Notes under the pieces: generated by a model
Seen by the model: only the letters and a program-made list of their open reading frames with translations
Database searches by the model: none
Told to the model about the DNA's origin: nothing
Translations under genes and position numbers: made by a program
Part shown: positions 8,576 to 16,440 of the stretch, in pieces
How positions within the stretch are numbered: the first letter of the stretch is position 1
How the letters are laid out: each line of letters starts with the position of its first letter
Source: a virus
Length of the DNA: 64,000 nt
IMG/VR virus record: IMGVR_UViG_3300020473_000013
Location: 1-64,000 of that record
Strand: one strand, 5' to 3'

Positions 8576-9652
8576 TTACGGAGTGGGAGCGGGGATGCCA
8601 GCGCCCTGGGTCAGCAGCAGGATGCGCATACCGGTGTTGTACTCACCGTTGGCCTGCATGGCCTTGTAGGTGCGCGGGGTGTCCTCGCCGAACACGGTCA
8701 CGTTCACGTCGGAGTCCTGCGCGATGACGTCCGCGCTAGTGTAGGCGATCATGTCCAGTTCGTGCTTGTACGCACGGCGCTGGGTGTTCAGACCGCTCGG
8801 GAACGTGATCATGTACTTGTTGTCGACCGAGATGGACACCTGCTTGGTCGGGTTGATGATCGGGTTGGAGTCCTCAACCGCCACGGAAGCAGGCACGCTC
8901 GGGGTCGGCGCGAACACGTCGGATTCACGGGCCACGAACTTCTTGATACCGTCCGGCTGGGCGATCTCGTAGTAGGTACCGCCAATGCGAAGGCGTTCCG
9001 TCACACCTCCGCCTCCGGTGGAGTACACGACGAACACGGGGCTGTAGTGATCGGCCAGGACGCTGCCATCGGCAGGATCGACAGGACGCTGCGCCACGAA
9101 CCACGCGAACATGTTACCCGCGAAGTCGTAGGCGTTGCGCCAGCAGCAGAACGCCACACCATGATCGCTGACACTCAGACGATAGGACATGGGTGACGCG
9201 CCGATGTCGGCGTAGTTGTCGCTGTAGAAGAAGTCCTGGGAAATGAACGGAGGTTGCGTGCTGTCGCCTGCGCCGAAACGATCCGTGTAACGACCGCTCA
9301 GGTGACCGGAAGTCTCGTTCTCTCCGCTCTTGGTGACAGCGGAACCATCGCTCGGAATCTGGAACTCGGTACCGATGTTGATGCGGATGTACTTTGTGGT
9401 CGAGGCTGCGCCGGCTTCGATACGCAGACGCCACTTCTGACCCTGGTCCGCCAGCGGGTCCATCTCCGGTGTGGATTCGAGTACGGCCACGGCAGTGGAT
9501 GAGCTGATGGTGCCGTTCGACGGGTAGACGAGCTTCATACCGCCGGTCTGGATGAGGTCGTTCATCAGGGTCTGCGCCATGCCCATATCGCTGGTCACGG
9601 AGCCTTCGCTGGAGAACGAGACGAATTGGTGTTTCTCTACTGTGTAACCCAT
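8576..9652 (-). CDS. Virion structural protein
   Basis: A 358-residue protein. The start at 9652 is preferred to the longer frame because it has TAGGAG at the right distance and does not overlap the upstream gene. The middle contains Y-R-L-S-V-S-D-H-G followed by F-A-W-F-V-A-Q-R-P-V-D, an arrangement I recall from structural proteins of other large phages, but I cannot name a family. The C terminus is beta-rich. A strong terminator follows directly, which would fit a well-expressed virion component. Confidence 0.6.
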   Translation of the reverse strand: MGYTVEKHQFVSFSSEGSVTSDMGMAQTLMNDLIQTGGMKLVYPSNGTISSSTAVAVLESTPEMDPLADQGQKWRLRIEAGAASTTKYIRINIGTEFQIPSDGSAVTKSGENETSGHLSGRYTDRFGAGDSTQPPFISQDFFYSDNYADIGASPMSYRLSVSDHGVAFCCWRNAYDFAGNMFAWFVAQRPVDPADGSVLADHYSPVFVVYSTGGGGVTERLRIGGTYYEIAQPDGIKKFVARESDVFAPTPSVPASVAVEDSNPIINPTKQVSISVDNKYMITFPSGLNTQRRAYKHELDMIAYTSADVIAQDSDVNVTVFGEDTPRTYKAMQANGEYNTGMRILLLTQGAGIPAPTP

Positions 9653-9662
9653 TGTGATGCTC

Positions 9663-10457
9663 CTATTCAATGGCAGTGTACGTGATGGTCACGGTTGGAG
9701 TTACCGGAAGATTGCCGAAGTTGGTGATCCTCCAGTAGATGGTTTCGCTAACGGGGTCTTCCGTGTTCGCAGCAAACCCGTAGCGGCGGGTGAACTGGAT
9801 CGAGCCGTCCGACAGCAGCCGTGAGCCGTCATCAAACAACTGACCAGGTCTGGACTTGAAGGTATACGGGTTCGACTCTCCGTACGAGGGGTCGCCGTAA
9901 GCCTCTACCTGAACCTGCGGTACGTCAATCTCCACGTTCAATAGGATGTTGGTACGCCCCATCATCATGGAAAAATCGAAGCTCTCGGAGGGGCCAAGAG
10001 CTTCCGGCACCGTTTTAGATACCGTAGATCGAATACCCTGTCCCGGGTTGGCGGACATCGGGTCCCAGATTGGCATTTTGTCTGCATTCAATCTGAGAAC
10101 ATCACCCGTGTTGCCTTCCTGAGGAAGCGTGCGCCCTTCCTCAACTGTGAGGTTGCCGTCGGCGTCGATTACCAGAGGAGCACTGATATTCTTGATCTGA
10201 CTGCTAGCACCAAGAACGCCCATGTCCTCGAATACACCGTCCGACTGTAGCTGGTGCAGGTGATTGTCGCTCTGCGTAACGACGATCATGCCTGTCACTC
10301 GGGCACCCATCGGAATTGCTGACGGGTTTTCGCTGAGAGGTTGCAGGTAGGATTGGTCGGGAACCACTCGGAGGCCGCCGCGTAAATCCGTGTCTCGCAT
10401 GAGAAACGGAATTGCCGGGTTAGCTTTCACGAAGAAGCTAGTTACCGTAACAGGCAT
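9663..10457 (-). CDS. Hypothetical virion protein with docking-like segment
   Basis: A 264-residue protein, beta-rich. Residues about 35-80 resemble the P-x-x-x-G / L-x-x-L-x-x-D-G-x-F-E-D pattern seen at the N termini of the fibre genes further upstream. No enzyme motif. It forms a two-gene unit with the 358-residue structural protein, between a promoter-like motif (10496-10502) and a terminator (8517-8545). AGGAGG precedes the ATG. Confidence 0.6.
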   Translation of the reverse strand: MPVTVTSFFVKANPAIPFLMRDTDLRGGLRVVPDQSYLQPLSENPSAIPMGARVTGMIVVTQSDNHLHQLQSDGVFEDMGVLGASSQIKNISAPLVIDADGNLTVEEGRTLPQEGNTGDVLRLNADKMPIWDPMSANPGQGIRSTVSKTVPEALGPSESFDFSMMMGRTNILLNVEIDVPQVQVEAYGDPSYGESNPYTFKSRPGQLFDDGSRLLSDGSIQFTRRYGFAANTEDPVSETIYWRITNFGNLPVTPTVTITYTAIE

Positions 10458-10494
10458 GTTTCCTCCTAACGTGAGGGTGAGTTCCTCACTCGCT

Positions 10495-11586
10495 CTAAAT
10501 TAGTCTAAACTGCGACGCTACGGGAGCTGGTCGGTTCGTCGTGGAGTCGTCCCCAAGCTGACCGTAGTCGTTCTTACCTGTTGCGTAAACGCCATCCTTC
10601 TGCAGGATGAGCAGGTGATTTGTTCCGTATGTCGCTCGAACCACATCGGATAGCGGAATCTGGAACGGCGTGGAGCGATCATCCTGCGTACCGTCTCCGA
10701 TCTGGCCATACTGATTGCGGCCGACCGTCAACAAGACACCGCTCGACGTTAGGAACCCTGTGTTGTTGCCGAAGCACGTTAGGCCCGCGATGTTCGACAG
10801 TCCCGAGTCAGTAGGCTGCACGACGGAGAGGTCAGTATGGCCTAAGCCGAGCTGGCCGAAGTAGTTGTAGCCGCACACAGTAACAGTCCCGTCAGTGTGG
10901 CGGAACACGGAGTGCGAAGCACCTGCAGCAATCTCGGCTACATCGGTTACGACAGTCGGAATGATGGCGGTGGAGTTGTCGGTGAACCCAGTGGCTAGCT
11001 GGCCGAAGTAGTTGTAACCGACAGCTCTTACAGTGCTGTCATCCATCAGGAATAACGTGTGAGAACCACCTGCGGCAATATCGACCACACCGTTGATAGA
11101 GACATCGACAAGAGAAGGTCGGTTAGATACGGTGCCGTCGCCGAGTTGCCCGAAGTAGTTGTAGCCGCAAGATCGGACACGCCCGTCGGCATGGAGGAGT
11201 AGAGTATGGTTGCTTCCACAAGCAATCTTCTTTACACCTGTGGCGATCTGGACTGGTAGCGAACGGTTGTCTGTGGAGTCGTCTCCAAGCTGCCCGTAGT
11301 TGTTACGTCCGACAGACTTCACGGTACCGTCTTCGTACAGCGCGACTACATGCTCCGCGCCGCTGACGAGTTGAACCACGCCTTGCCCGAATCCGGATAC
11401 CGAATCAGGACTGAGTACGTTTGTCTGATTGCCGGTAGCTAGTTGGCCGTATTGGTTGAAGCCCGCTGCGCGAACAAGAGGAGTGGATTCACGATCCTGA
11501 TAGAACACACTGTGGTTGTTACCTGCCGCAAAGTGGCTCAGGTCAGGAGGGTTAGCGAGGAAGGATGAAACGAGAATCAGAGGCAT
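10495..11586 (-). CDS. RCC1-like seven-bladed beta-propeller protein
   Basis: A 363-residue protein made almost entirely of RCC1-type repeats. Seven copies of an N-x-Y/F-G-Q-L/I-G/A motif occur at about 50-residue spacing, each preceded by A-x-G-x-x-H-S/T and followed by a strand with D-G-x-V-x-x-x-G. RCC1 propellers bind proteins or other ligands. In a fibre region a role as a receptor-binding head or appendage cap is likely, but this is inference. A promoter-like TAATTTA sits 24 bases upstream of the ATG. Confidence 0.85.
   Translation of the reverse strand: MPLILVSSFLANPPDLSHFAAGNNHSVFYQDRESTPLVRAAGFNQYGQLATGNQTNVLSPDSVSGFGQGVVQLVSGAEHVVALYEDGTVKSVGRNNYGQLGDDSTDNRSLPVQIATGVKKIACGSNHTLLLHADGRVRSCGYNYFGQLGDGTVSNRPSLVDVSINGVVDIAAGGSHTLFLMDDSTVRAVGYNYFGQLATGFTDNSTAIIPTVVTDVAEIAAGASHSVFRHTDGTVTVCGYNYFGQLGLGHTDLSVVQPTDSGLSNIAGLTCFGNNTGFLTSSGVLLTVGRNQYGQIGDGTQDDRSTPFQIPLSDVVRATYGTNHLLILQKDGVYATGKNDYGQLGDDSTTNRPAPVASQFRLI
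10496..10502 (-). promoter_or_regulatory. Candidate phage promoter motif (TAATTTA)
   Basis: An exact minus-strand TAATTTA overlapping the stop codon of the RCC1-like gene and 39 bases upstream of the start at 10457. Between motif and ribosome site there is a short hairpin (GTGAG/CTCAC), then CCCTCAC and AGGAGG. The same order of elements occurs at 29938. Confidence 0.5.
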
Positions 11587-11609
11587 GATGGGTCTCCTTT
11601 ATGTTACGG

Positions 11610-11616
11610 TAAATTA
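11610..11616 (-). promoter_or_regulatory. Candidate phage promoter motif (TAATTTA)
   Basis: An exact minus-strand TAATTTA in the 80-base gap between the fibre gene ending at 11667 and the RCC1-like gene, 24 bases before the ATG at 11586. AAAGGAG follows in the gap. Confidence 0.5.
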
Positions 11617-11666
11617 GCTGGATACCAACTGAGGGCTGTCATACAGGAGCGGCCCAGCCGCTATCT

Positions 11667-12476
11667 TCACATGTCTTCGACGTTTTCTGTGGGGTAGTGT
11701 CTGTTAGCCCCCCATATTAAACGGACGGCTCCCGAGCGACCGGGACTGCCAGGTTCAACCCAATTGCTGCTTCCAGAATAGCCTCCGCCTCCGCGGCCAT
11801 ACCCTCCTGCATCGTATCGTCCGTAGACTCCTATCCCTGTGCCGTAAGAGTTGTTAGAACCTACGTAGTTACCCGCGCCTCCGCCGTAACCTGCTCTCGA
11901 ACTTACGTGGCTGCCATCGTTATACGTTCTTTGACCGTCCTGCCCATCTCCTCCACCAATGAGATCGACGATAAGCGGCGTACCTCCGCCTCCGCTGCCT
12001 CCGTTTCCGCCTCTGCTTGCACCTCGCTGGCCTCCGTGCGCTTCTATAATTACGAGTCCGTTATGTTCTATGCTGCTAGTGCCTCCGTCTCGCCCTACGA
12101 CAATCTTCAAACTGTCTCCTTCCGAGACCGGAAACTCCCAAATCCAACGTAGAGCACCGCCTCCTCCTCCTGCACCCTTGTACGCACTGTATCCGCTACC
12201 TCCATCACCTCCCCCTCCTATAACGACACCAGACATGAACGGAACGTCTTTCGGGACGTCCATATAATACGTCCCGGGTGCTGTGTACTTTGCCTGCCCT
12301 ATAGGAATAGGCTTAACGGGAACGTCGCTCCAGTCTCCTCGGCTCGACAGCTTGAAGATGGTGTTATTAACAACAAGCTGGTTAGGAGAAGGAGAATTTG
12401 GTAGCTCTTCCGTAGTTGGAATCCTAAATTCCTTTAGGGTCCCTCCTATTAGCTTTGTGTCTCCGTCGTGTATCAT
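11667..12476 (-). CDS. Fibre-array protein: docking module plus glycine-rich head (type B)
   Basis: A 269-residue protein, last of the fibre array. Residues 1-50 carry the array's shared N-terminal module (D-x-K-L-I-G-G, then LPNSPSPNQL and a W-S-D-V-P end). Next comes a T-A-P-G-T-Y strand and a V-P-x-x-V turn. A glycine-rich domain (about 75-245) is typical of phage fibre tips that form polyglycine sandwiches. It ends with the shared signature RLIWG-x-x-R-x-Y-P. The ATGA junction couples it to the preceding gene. It is probably a receptor-binding tip; there is no direct evidence for the ligand. Confidence 0.75.
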   Translation of the reverse strand: MIHDGDTKLIGGTLKEFRIPTTEELPNSPSPNQLVVNNTIFKLSSRGDWSDVPVKPIPIGQAKYTAPGTYYMDVPKDVPFMSGVVIGGGGDGGSGYSAYKGAGGGGGALRWIWEFPVSEGDSLKIVVGRDGGTSSIEHNGLVIIEAHGGQRGASRGGNGGSGGGGTPLIVDLIGGGDGQDGQRTYNDGSHVSSRAGYGGGAGNYVGSNNSYGTGIGVYGRYDAGGYGRGGGGYSGSSNWVEPGSPGRSGAVRLIWGANRHYPTENVEDM

Positions 12477-12805
12477 ATATCACCTGTGTTCGTCGTAGGA
12501 AACGCCCTGTCATCACCCCAGATTAAGCGAAGCCCTCCGTGTCCATATCCGCCTCCGCCGAAGTGTTGGTTTCCTACATAGGAGCTATCAGAGGGATCGG
12601 AACCTCTATACCCTTGTCTGTTGGCGCCTGCTCCACTAGGACCCTCGCCGTTCAAACCAACACCTCCACCTGTTTGACTGTATGCTCCTGAACTGCCCGA
12701 ACCTCCTCCACCTGAACCAGCACGCCCGTCGGAGTAATCGGTTCCACCGGCACCGCCATTACCTGAGTAACCTCCTGCGCCGCCTGAACCTCCGCGTCCT
12801 TTACC
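12473..12805 (-). pseudogene. In-frame continuation after a TGA stop
   Basis: This stretch continues the upstream gene in exactly the same frame after the TGA at 12806-12808. It encodes 110 more residues of glycine-rich sequence ending in the family signature (RLIWG then F-P-T-T-N). It has no credible start or ribosome site of its own; the longest separate frame begins at TTG. It is either the remnant of a gene cut by a nonsense change (GGA to TGA is the simplest path in this Gly-rich context), a read-through extension, or a sequencing error. Confidence 0.6.
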
Positions 12806-13456
12806 TCAACGGCCATTAGCTCCGCTACCTCCATCACCTCCTCCATCATTAGCCTGGAGAGCGTTCTTACCTCCCAGCCCTCCTGCGCCACTTTGTCCCG
12901 AAGAGCTGCTGTTTTTGGGAGCGCCTTTGCCTCCGCCTCCTAGTACGAGTATTTCATCCGTAGACGGACGGCGTAGAAAAGTGTCACCTCCATCCTCACT
13001 GTCTCTATTATACGTGCCAGATGCACCGTAGTCTCCGACGACAACTTCAAGTTCTTCGCCTGGCTCCACGTCTATGTAGTTACGATAACCTAGGCCACCA
13101 CCACCTGCGCCGCCTCCGTACCAGTAAAGACCGCTCCCATAAGGATTGGGACCTCCCTGCCTGTTAGGTCCTCCGCCTGCACCAACCGCTACACCGTTTA
13201 TACGTGGAACGCCATTCGGTACGATAAACGTGTATGTACCGGGCGAGGTGAACTCAATTTGACCTGGGGGTATTGGACGCGTCGGAATAATTGACCACCC
13301 TCCTTCCTCTGCATTGGACGGGTCGGCTCGGCGCAAAGCTCCGTTATACACCTTTAGCAGGTTCGGTGGAGCATCTGCAGGAAGATCGGTTGTTTCTCGA
13401 ACAGATAAGTCTTTTATTGACCCGCCTATAAGACGAGTCTCTCCTTCATTTATCAT
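12806..13456 (-). CDS. Fibre-array protein with glycine-rich head (type B), truncated by TGA
   Basis: A 216-residue product. It has the N-terminal docking module (L-I-G-G-S-I-K-D-L, LPADAPPNLL, G-W-S-I-I-P), the I-P-P-G-Q linker, a P-G-T-Y strand, then a glycine-rich domain starting near residue 88. It stops at TGA in the middle of that domain, whereas neighbours run on for another 60-110 residues. Without the TGA the product would be 327 residues and would end in the usual signature. The start ATG overlaps the previous stop as ATGA. Whether the short form folds is doubtful. Confidence 0.7.
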   Translation of the reverse strand: MINEGETRLIGGSIKDLSVRETTDLPADAPPNLLKVYNGALRRADPSNAEEGGWSIIPTRPIPPGQIEFTSPGTYTFIVPNGVPRINGVAVGAGGGPNRQGGPNPYGSGLYWYGGGAGGGGLGYRNYIDVEPGEELEVVVGDYGASGTYNRDSEDGGDTFLRRPSTDEILVLGGGGKGAPKNSSSSGQSGAGGLGGKNALQANDGGGDGGSGANGR

Positions 13457-14337
13457 ACATCACCCGTGTTAGTATTGGGAAAGTGCCTGTCCTCTCCCCA
13501 AATTATACGGACGCCGCCTTTGCCTCCGTCATTAGTGTAGTCACCCGCACCACCTCCGAAGTTGCCTGGCCTCGTGTGGCTACCTCTAGTGCCTCCGGAA
13601 CCGCCGTGGCCTCCAGCGTATGCTCCTGAGGAAGTTCCACCCGAAGCACCGCTAGTTCCCTCTCCCATTAAGCCAACACCTCCACCTCCGCCGCCCCATG
13701 TGCGGTTGTAATAGTAGGAGCCGCCGCCTCCTGCACCACCTCCCGTTCCCGGTAATCGTCCTCGGCCGCCGTCGCCGGAGTAGCCACCTGCCCCTCCGCC
13801 TGAGCCTCGATAGTACATCCCACCGTTACCTCCTCCTATATACGGGGAGAAAGTGGAGCTTCCTAAGCGACCTCCGCCCGATGCGACCAGTAGGTCGGTC
13901 GACCCTCTACGTATGAGGCTGTTGTGTCCGCTACGGCCCCCGTTGCTGCCACTCTCTTTTCCTCCTGCACCAGCAATGATTGTCAATGTTTCACCGGGCG
14001 TGACTTGAAGGAAGTTGCCGTACCTGAGATCGCCTCCTTTGCCTCCTCTCGATTCTCTTATGCCGGCAGCGCCTGCACCTACGCAGACAGCGCAGATAGA
14101 ATAAACGCCGTCTGGAACTGTCCATGAGTATACTCCAGGATCGTCCCACATCACCTGACCGGGAGGAGCTAGATAGGGCGGCAAGTCCTCAAACACGCCC
14201 TCCGACTTTGCACGACGCAACACCCCGTTTAATGCTCCGAGTTGGTTGGGTACTCCTACTTCATTTTCTGCTAAGTCTGGAAGTTTCAAGTCTGCGAGAG
14301 ACCCTCCTACGAGCTGTATCCTTCCGTCATGTATCAT
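13453..14337 (-). CDS. Fibre-array protein: docking module plus glycine-rich head (type B)
   Basis: A 294-residue protein. The N-terminal module (L-V-G-G-S-L-A-D-L, VPNQL) is followed by A-P-P-G-Q, P-G-V-Y and a V-P-D-G-V strand, then about 190 residues of glycine-rich sequence including several GGGG runs. It ends in RIIWGEDRHFPNTNTGD, very close to the ends of the genes at 12473 and 17462. It is coupled by ATGA to both neighbours and GGAGG precedes the start. Likely a fibre tip or adhesin head. Confidence 0.75.
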   Translation of the reverse strand: MIHDGRIQLVGGSLADLKLPDLAENEVGVPNQLGALNGVLRRAKSEGVFEDLPPYLAPPGQVMWDDPGVYSWTVPDGVYSICAVCVGAGAAGIRESRGGKGGDLRYGNFLQVTPGETLTIIAGAGGKESGSNGGRSGHNSLIRRGSTDLLVASGGGRLGSSTFSPYIGGGNGGMYYRGSGGGAGGYSGDGGRGRLPGTGGGAGGGGSYYYNRTWGGGGGGVGLMGEGTSGASGGTSSGAYAGGHGGSGGTRGSHTRPGNFGGGAGDYTNDGGKGGVRIIWGEDRHFPNTNTGDV

Positions 14338-15104
14338 TCTTCAACCTCCAGAATGGGTCTCCAGTCACTGCTGGCCCACGAAGTTAGGTACAGTGAGCTA
14401 TCCGTAAACGAGTTGCGTCCAAGAGCATACGGAGGATACACACCGTGCTGCCGGCCTCCCGAGAGAGTGCGCGTTATCGTGGGGCGGTGGCCGACCGCTA
14501 CTCGTGTCGTGGACGTGTCGAACGAGTCAAACTCTCCAGTATGACACCACACAATTAGGTCCCATTCATCCTTATCAATGAGCCTGACCTTGTAATCAAA
14601 ACCTTTTATGGTGATGCGCGTATCCTGGATAACTCTGGCTTCAGGCCACTGGTCTAACCCGCTGAGGGACAGATAAGAGTCGTTTCCGTATGTTAATCCA
14701 GCTTCGTATAAATCTTCCCAGGCCACTTGAGTGGATACGGGTCCTGTGGGTATGAACAGCATCTTTCCTTCGTGTTCAATTTTCCACCAGAGGTTTACTG
14801 GGGAGACGAGATTACCGAAAGGGAAGACTGCGTGGAAGTCGGAGTATGTTATTAAGTCAGACCCGCTAACGGTTCCAAAATACTTTGAACCGTTATGCCG
14901 TGTAACAGGCGATAGTGCGCCCGGCAAGTTCTTCACTAAATCTCGGATTGCGCTCCAGCCGGACTGCTCGTTAGATCGCTTGAGCTTGTTGCCATGTATC
15001 AAGAGCTGGTTTCTTGGAGGAGAATCAGGTAAGGTGTTTTGTTCCGGCACACGCAGCCGGGCAATTTCCCCTCCTAATAAGTGTGTTTTTCCGTCATGAA
15101 TCAT
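14334..15104 (-). CDS. Fibre-array protein: docking module plus WRPVLE-type head
   Basis: A 256-residue protein. The start at 15104 is chosen because AGGTGAT precedes it and the longer frame would enter the upstream gene. The docking module (L-L-G-G-E-I, LPDSPPRNQL) is followed by a head shared with four genes at 18.8-22.0 kb: a G-x-x-x-x-x-D-L-I-x-x-x-D start, W-x-x-L-Y-x-x-G-L-T-Y-G, Y-K-V-R-L-I, a D-E-W-D-L-I helix, and a final D-W-R-P-I-L-E-V-E-E. The head resembles a compact lectin-like fold but I cannot name its family. Confidence 0.7.
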   Translation of the reverse strand: MIHDGKTHLLGGEIARLRVPEQNTLPDSPPRNQLLIHGNKLKRSNEQSGWSAIRDLVKNLPGALSPVTRHNGSKYFGTVSGSDLITYSDFHAVFPFGNLVSPVNLWWKIEHEGKMLFIPTGPVSTQVAWEDLYEAGLTYGNDSYLSLSGLDQWPEARVIQDTRITIKGFDYKVRLIDKDEWDLIVWCHTGEFDSFDTSTTRVAVGHRPTITRTLSGGRQHGVYPPYALGRNSFTDSSLYLTSWASSDWRPILEVEE

Positions 15105-15108
15105 TCCA

Positions 15109-15768
15109 TCACCTGTTGTTTGTTGCAGGGTCAGCACCGAGAATCCAGTCCCCCGCGCGCAACTCTACCCTAGCACTGCCAGGATTGTTCGCGTTTCCTA
15201 AGCAGTGCTGGAGCGTATCGCCGATAGTAACATAGGGGTTGTTGGTGGCTTGCCGACGCACCCACGTTCCGCCTCCGTACTTGCCGTACTCCTCGTCGTG
15301 TGTGCGCTGCAGGAACACGGGCATCTGGTCCAAGTCGCGCGGTTTCTTGATGAGGACGTAACTGGCGCTGTCCGTGCCCCAGCTCAGGCCTCCGATGTCT
15401 AGCTCAGGCACCTCGTCGGGGCCCCAGTCCTGATCGTTGTTGCGCCAAGACTCAACGGCCGTGTAGTACGCCTCCAGTCCGATCTCCTGCACAGCGGCAC
15501 GGTAGTCCTCCTCATAGCGGATGGAGTGTGCGTTCTCCAACTGGCCTACAACGATGTCAGCCCAACCTTCCGTCTCGTGGTTGATGTGACGAAAGACGAA
15601 CATGGCGCTGGATACAGGAAGTGATACCCAATCGTTATCAGTACGGTGCTGGAGCATATCTCCATTCATCGCAATGGCGTTCTTGACATCTTCAGGAAGC
15701 TGCCCCTTACTAGGAACGGACAGCTCGTCAACGTCTCCTCCTATCAACCGCATCTGATCTATATTCAT
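15109..15768 (-). CDS. Fibre-array protein: docking module plus unique head
   Basis: A 219-residue protein. The N terminus (M-R-L-I-G-G-D-V-D-E-L, QLPEDV, W-V-S-L-P) clearly belongs to the array module. The remaining 165 residues, rich in Trp, Asp and Arg, match none of the other heads in the window. AGGTGA lies before the ATG. It separates two groups of glycine-rich genes. The head may bind a different receptor; function unknown. Confidence 0.65.
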   Translation of the reverse strand: MNIDQMRLIGGDVDELSVPSKGQLPEDVKNAIAMNGDMLQHRTDNDWVSLPVSSAMFVFRHINHETEGWADIVVGQLENAHSIRYEEDYRAAVQEIGLEAYYTAVESWRNNDQDWGPDEVPELDIGGLSWGTDSASYVLIKKPRDLDQMPVFLQRTHDEEYGKYGGGTWVRRQATNNPYVTIGDTLQHCLGNANNPGSARVELRAGDWILGADPATNNR

Positions 15769-15776
15769 GGGTTCAC

Positions 15777-16433
15777 CTAATACGCCAAAACTATTATGCC
15801 GCGGTCACCGTCGGTGTCTTCGGCCCCGCCGTTCCCTGCTTTGACAAGTCCTATTACGGGGACGTTTCCTTCTGCTCCCGCGCCGGGGGAGAATCTCGAA
15901 GGAGGAGGATTGCCGTTAGCTACATTGCCTTCACCGCCAGAAGCTACAGAGGTTGAGTTTCTGCCAGCCTGACCGCCGCCGGCTAAAGCGTGCTGTTGAC
16001 CGTTGTGCGTGACATAGGAAGAGCCTCCGCCTGAGCCCAAGTAGCTGTTCCTCCAATTTACTTCACCGCCTTTACCTACAGTCAAACTGATCTGGTCGCC
16101 AGGCTCAACGTCTAACTGTGCGTAAGACAAACCTCCGCCGGCACCTGCTACCCAGTTAGCACTACCGCTTGAGTTATAGTTGACGCCTGCACCGCCGCCT
16201 CCACCACAAGCAACGAACAGAGCGTACACGTTATCCGGCACCGTAAAGGTTGTTGAGGAAAAGAAGGATGCTTTAGCCGCAACAAAATCCCAGTCGTCGT
16301 TGCGTCCGACCATGAGCATTCCGTTGCTGCGACCTATAAACCCTAGAACTGGAGTCTCAGGCATGGAAGCTACATCCGGAATTCGGATGTAACCCATCGA
16401 GCCTCCTATCAGATTGGCATTCTCAATATTCAT
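15777..16433 (-). CDS. Fibre-array protein: docking module plus glycine-rich head (type B)
   Basis: A 218-residue protein. The ATG at 16433 is preferred to an upstream TTG since the docking module starts there (N-L-I-G-G-S-M) with GGAG ten bases before. After the module, an F-T-V-P-D-N-V strand leads to a glycine-rich domain of about 140 residues with a V-E-P-G-D-Q-I and V-G-K-G-G core. It ends in GIIVLAY rather than the LIWG signature of its neighbours, so it is a divergent member. Confidence 0.7.
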   Translation of the reverse strand: MNIENANLIGGSMGYIRIPDVASMPETPVLGFIGRSNGMLMVGRNDDWDFVAAKASFFSSTTFTVPDNVYALFVACGGGGGAGVNYNSSGSANWVAGAGGGLSYAQLDVEPGDQISLTVGKGGEVNWRNSYLGSGGGSSYVTHNGQQHALAGGGQAGRNSTSVASGGEGNVANGNPPPSRFSPGAGAEGNVPVIGLVKAGNGGAEDTDGDRGIIVLAY

Positions 16434-16440
16434 AATTATA

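Noticed and set aside
12652-12891. A separate 79-residue minus-strand frame rich in Glu and Val
   Set aside because: It is a shadow of the glycine-rich frame (GGA/GGT codons read as GAG/GTG). No ribosome site, and the true frame is open here apart from one TGA.
12473-12891. Two compensating frameshifts in the fibre gene at 12.8 kb
   Set aside because: The parts before and after the stop are in the same frame (984 bases in total), so a single TGA explains the break.
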